A stretch of 64,000 nt of DNA from Zygaena filipendulae (lineage: Eukaryota; Arthropoda; Insecta; Lepidoptera; Zygaenidae). Positions 59,959 to 64,000 of this stretch are shown here, in pieces. Position 1 is the stretch's first letter; every line of letters starts with the position of its first letter. The stretch spans positions 3,346,001-3,410,000 of the forward strand of contig OU015658.1 of the NCBI GenBank assembly GCA_907165275.2. The letters run 5' to 3'. The notes beneath the pieces are model-generated. The model was not told the DNA's origin. It saw only the letters and a list, made by a program, of their open reading frames with translations, and did not search any database. The position numbers and the translations under genes were made by a program.

Positions 59959-60544
59959 ATTGTCTAAAAATTATTCTTACTCTATATTATTGTTACCGTT
60001 ATAATGTCAAAAATAAACTCTCGTGTATGGACTTTTTTTGATCAATTGGACAATGACTCGCCTAATTATTATGAATTTATTTAATGTGATTCCCCCTACA
60101 TACATTTTATTGAGAAATACATGCAAAGTGAGAAACCGGATAGTCGGCGCTCTTTGCCAAATATTTCCCGACTAGTCGCCGATTACAAAACTAGCCGGAT
60201 AGTCGGCTTTACCGAATAGTCGCCGACTAATCGGAACAGCTCTAATAGGTATATTTTTTTATTCTAAGTTTCATTTCTTAGTAGTTAATACCTACTTAAC
60301 CACTTGCACGCACTCGTTAGGTATTATTATAATTTTTTATTATTATTATAAAACATCGAATTGAATTTCCATAAATAAATTGTGTTATGTTCACATAAAC
60401 TCACACCTGTCTCTGGCAGGGGGTTGGCAAAGGGCCAGAAACTGTAGATAGGTCTTCACTTATTACCTTTATGTACATAACAACGTCATTCTTATTATTG
60501 AGCAAACGTAGTTTCTTTAAATAAACATACCTAAGTTATAGGTA

Positions 60545-60877
60545 CTAGCTGTTCCCCGCGGTTCCACCCGCAACAGTTTCGGAGTTCTCGCGGAAATTCC
60601 AGGATAAAAGTACCCTATGTCATCCTTAATACCCCTGGTAAAGTGTATGCAAAATTTCATGAGATTTCACCAACGTTCATTTCGGAATTCCCGCAGGAAT
60701 AAAGTATAAAGTAAGTAGCAGGATATAAAGTAACTATAACAGCTAATACCGAACCGATTTCAAAAATTATTTCACCAATAGAATGCTACATTATCCCTGA
60801 AAGGCTATATTATTGTAACCCGGAATTTCCTCGGGAACTCCGAAACTACCACAAGTGAAACCGCGGGGAACAGCTAG
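60545..60877. mobile_element. Two Helitron copies joined with 3' ends outward (fold-back)
   Basis: The left part (60545 to about 60665) is a minus-strand copy and the right part (about 60725-60877) a plus-strand copy. Their outer ends are perfect inverted repeats, CTAGCTGTTCCCCGCGG at 60545 and its complement ending 60877, extending through the flanking TA. The inner junction (about 60665-60725) carries part of a further GGAATTCCCGCAGGAA segment. Confidence 0.7.
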
Positions 60878-61643
60878 TATTATATAAAAACCCAGCTCAA
60901 GCGGCATGGATTGATTTGAAATTTTGACAGGTCATTGCATTTTTACCCAAGAGTAGGTACCTATACGGTTGTACCTACACACGTATACGTTGTATCCCGA
61001 AGTTCCCACTTTCAAACGGTTTTTTTTAAATCAAATGTTACAATAGAAAACTTTATTACAATAGATAACTATTCTTCGTTCGTCCTGAAGTTTAGTCCCA
61101 CATTCCAAAAAATTCTTAGTATGTCCCATATATTACTATTGAAGTTGTGCTTCGTCCCAGTCAACAAACAAAGTAGATACCTACTTATTTGAAATTTTTG
61201 AAAGATTAATTGACCGGGTTTAACTAGTAAGTAATAATAATATTGACTGTACTATCCTTAGATACTCTATGTCTATGGTATTTGTAAGTGCAGGATGTTT
61301 TAAACTTGTTTTTTTTACCTGTTTTATTTGTCTCACTATACCTACTAGGCGGATATGTACCAACATGTTACTCAACCGTCAAGGAAACATGACTTGGCAT
61401 TGAGTGGTCGAGGCGACCACTTCTTTTGCCATCAAACGGAGTGCTCGCTCAGTGGCACTAATTTTTTGTTTAAAGTTTAAAATACACTTCAGTGCAAGTC
61501 GTTGTCTACAATTGAAAATATTGAATTGAATATTGAAAAAAATAATAATAATGCTTGGACATTACCACACAACGCCACCATATTATAATATAATATCACA
61601 CACCCAGACTCAGAGTAAACACCCATGTTCATATATGAATATT

Positions 61644-61716
61644 TACCCTGATTCGGGGATCGAACCCGCGACACCTGGCGTCAGTCAGTTACCTTAAGTA
61701 CCACTACACCGACGGT
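61644..61716 (-). mobile_element. tRNA-derived SINE head, best preserved
   Basis: The minus strand reads CCGTCGGTGTAGTGGTACTT, then GACGCCAGGTGTCGCGGGTT and CGATCCCCGAATCAGGG: both pol III boxes are present about 40 bp apart, but the ends do not form an acceptor stem. Confidence 0.65.
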
Positions 61717-61741
61717 AGGTATACATACATAATATATTATG

Positions 61742-61920
61742 TAATTTCAATTCAATTCAAAAGTTCTTTATTACCTACTTTGGATTGGTTCATACAATCA
61801 TCACTTATAATCGGCAGCAGGTTCTTAGAACTATAAATTACTAAGTAATTTATAAGTTCGAAATGTGTCCTCTACTGAGAAGAACTGATAAGAAACTCAG
61901 CAGGGCTGTCGTTTTGTATT
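61742..61920 (-). mobile_element. LINE 3' UTR with (TTGAA)n tail
   Basis: The minus strand contains CTGCTGAGTTTCTTATCAGT, TCTTCTCAGTAGAGGACACA, GTAATAAAGAACTTTTGAAT then TGAATTGAAATT. AATAAA plus a simple tail marks a retrotransposon 3' end. A short related segment (AAGTTCTTCTCAGTAGAG) is at 47481-47520. Confidence 0.58.
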
Positions 61921-61999
61921 ATGAATAAGATCGTACTTATAAAGTAAGAGAACAAAAAACAGTAATTAAATAGAGCAATTCGCTCCCAAACGTCTGTAT

Positions 62000-64000
62000 C
62001 ATTTAAATAATCAACTACACTACCTATAATATGCTGTATCGCATAATCATGTGTTTAATAAGGGTCTTGTGTTTATTAATTGATTGAAAGTAAAGGCGTA
62101 TACAAATACATTGTCCTTTAAAAGAGTTAGAGCGAGTAGACACCTTTATTTATTGTCAGTCATTTTCTCCTAGATTAAGGACTTTAATTTTTTCATAAAA
62201 AACGACACAAATTCGCTTCCTTAGAAAACATTACATGTGTATGTACCCACCTGGTTGACTACAACTTTAAAAAAATAAATGAAAAGTTTAACATAATATC
62301 GGGCAGACTCCAGTGTTTCAGTCAGATGTGAGAAAATTATGAAAATCATTTATTCAAATGCAAATGAAATGCAAATCAGCAAATGATACACTATAGGGCC
62401 TAAGAGTTAAAAATATAAGTAAGTATAATACATATGAGTATAAACAAAAAACAGAATTTGTAAGATATAAAACTTTATTTATTGAATCTTGTGAATTTAG
62501 GTAATAATACCATAGTCCATATGTAATGAATGTAAGGAAAATGTAATGCACATAAGTAATGAATATAAAGGAAGGAATAATAGAGCACTTTCTAAGGGAA
62601 ACATCTATAATATTATAGTGTTGGGAGACTCGGCTTGGGGATCGGCAACACTACGGGCAGCGCCATGACAGCGGTCGGCGCGTGAGACGGAACTACGGAA
62701 GTTGTCGCTGTGTGCAAGTCATTCCGTCGCATCGTTGTTCATCAATAAATGTCGTTATATTGAAAGTTTATCATTTTTGTCTGTTTTTATAATTTATTTA
62801 GAAATTGAAGAAGGCTTACCTGAAAATAGCTAATAAACAATTAGAATATTCAGTTCTTGAGCATCTTTTTTGGTCTATTTGATAACAAACAAACAAAATC
62901 AAATACTTTTTCTTTCAAAGTAGTTTTTAATATTTGTACGATTACAATCATTGTTTAGAGTAGGTAACTCATTCCAAAGCAGTTTTGCTATCTAGTAAAT
63001 ATCAGTCAATATGTGAAACTATTCTGGATTATAATTGAAGTATTATTGTTATGTACCTAAAGTGTTATTATTATTAATCTGTTGGTTTCATAAATAACCT
63101 GAAATAAAATTATTAATGCTTTTCTAAAGTTTTGTAATGACTTGTGGTGGCAGTTGGTGAGCGTCGTGCTCGCTTTACGCTTAAATACATTGGTCGGTTC
63201 GTAAATCCAATACAGAGCACTACTGTTCGATATTCACGTCACAGACGCAGTGTACGCGCGACATTAGCGATAATAGGTGACCCTCGGATGGGAGACACCC
63301 GTGCATTAGTTCTAATTTCGTCTCGAGTATAAAATGCCATCGAAAGAAAGCGAATTCCATGAGCATTTAAGAATTCTTATCACGTCGTTTTTATGCAGCC
63401 ATCCGAAAATGTCAAGTGCAAATAAAAGAGGCGAAACATCCAGTACTATATTCAAAATGGTCGTGTAGGGATAGTGGCTCGGTAGCGCGTTGTGATCGCA
63501 CACAAAGCAGCATGTTTCGTGATTGGACGACTTTATTCTCAAAACTAATGTTTGAAGCGATAAAGCCTAGATTTGTACGACCATTGTTTTATAAAGTTCC
63601 ATTGTTTGTATATTTTTGTCGTCACAAAGGCATTACATATTTTAATTCTTTACACAAGTATATACCTATATAAGTATTATAACAGATAGAGTACTGTCAC
63701 AACAGCGGATAAGCATAATTTTTTTATGGTGAACAATATAAAGAGTAAAGACTATACAAAATTACGTTTACAAATAAAAGAATTCTTTATTTTTTTATAG
63801 ATGTTTAAAAAAGTAGGTGCTTCTGTAATCCGTAGCTTAGCTATGTTTTATGCCACTTTTTTGCTATAATATTTGTGATTATTTTGTTACTTAATATTTT
63901 ATCGATCTCTATTAAAAAATATTCGTTGGATGCACCTGGAATTGACAACCCCTTCTTCCCGACTGAACTAACCTTCACCAATAGAGCTCGGGTCAAAACT
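62000..64000. other. Stretch with two CpG-rich blocks, no gene assigned
   Basis: 62619-62750 (TGTTGGGAGACTCGGCTTGG onward, then AATAAA at 62744) looks like a possible LTR piece. 63147-63330 is CpG-rich with two short frames of no known family. The rest is AT-rich. Confidence 0.35.

Larger units (their letters stand above)
58537..60247. mobile_element. 1.7-kb TIR element enclosing a tandem duplication
   Basis: Tips TATTAGAGATGTGCCGATTA (58537) and the near-inverse TAATCGGAACAGCTCTAATA (ending 60247) match at 18 of 20 positions. Subterminal TAGTCGGC motifs recur at the right side. TA flanks both ends if the element begins TTAGAG. Two tandem 610-bp units fill most of the interior; no transposase frame. 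Confidence 0.66.

Noticed and set aside
61644..61716. tRNA gene
   Set aside because: A and B boxes are present but the 5' and 3' ends do not pair and no clear anticodon arm is seen; a SINE head explains it and has relatives in the window.
63250..63310. 5S rRNA-like GGTGACC...GGATGGGA
   Set aside because: The order of blocks is wrong for 5S rRNA, and the remaining conserved parts are absent.
1..64000. Prokaryotic or viral gene cluster
   Set aside because: No operon-like runs of frames, no ribosome binding sites and no phage or virus-type genes; the transposon content is that of an insect nuclear genome.

Overview
The window reads as AT-rich, gene-poor, transposon-crowded nuclear DNA from a lepidopteran (moth or butterfly). 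Three things in the sequence point there. First, the degenerate GTAGGTACCTAC/TAGGTAGGTA motif is pervasive. Second, more than 20 copies belong to a small Helitron family typical of Lepidoptera (3' end: CCGCGGGTGAAACCGCGG hairpin, about 11 nt, then CTAG before a host T). Third, non-LTR retrotransposon pieces have simple-sequence tails such as (TAAA)n and (TTTGA)n. No operons, prokaryotic genes, CRISPR array or phage structure were seen. The species cannot be named from this sequence alone.

Only one long open reading frame exists: a 5'-truncated but uninterrupted reverse transcriptase of a Jockey/CR1-group LINE on the minus strand (31420-33027), ending in a (TAAA)n tail. Its start is cut where a Helitron lies. 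Two decayed C-terminal LINE ORF2 pieces (45600-45900 minus, 57530-57720 plus) and a 231-bp LINE tail with a 5-bp target duplication (50878-51108) add to the retroelement content. A 284-bp solo LTR with a clean ATAG duplication sits at 34992-35275. Several tRNA-like SINE heads with pol III B boxes are present.

DNA transposon debris makes up most of the rest. Around 22 Helitron copies or pieces occur on both strands, including an exact head-to-tail tandem (7616-8113) and a pair whose 3' ends both face outward (60545-60877). There are three copies each of three MITE families, several single MITEs, a 720-bp element with perfect 31-bp terminal inverted repeats containing another element (14231-14950), and a 1.7-kb element enclosing a 610-bp tandem duplication (58537-60247). 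The best nest is at 50722-51650: a LINE tail inside a MITE inside an older interspersed repeat.

Host gene signals are few. A TATA box with a TCAGT initiator at the right spacing (56611-56642) is the best core promoter candidate. A CpG-rich tract at 10020-10760 could be a promoter or first exon. A short open frame followed by two AATAAA signals (29126-29371) could be a small gene or last exon. Regions 26000-28870 and 36690-39740 show few recognisable repeats and could be intronic or intergenic host sequence. I found no convincing novel system; the interest lies in transposon architecture.
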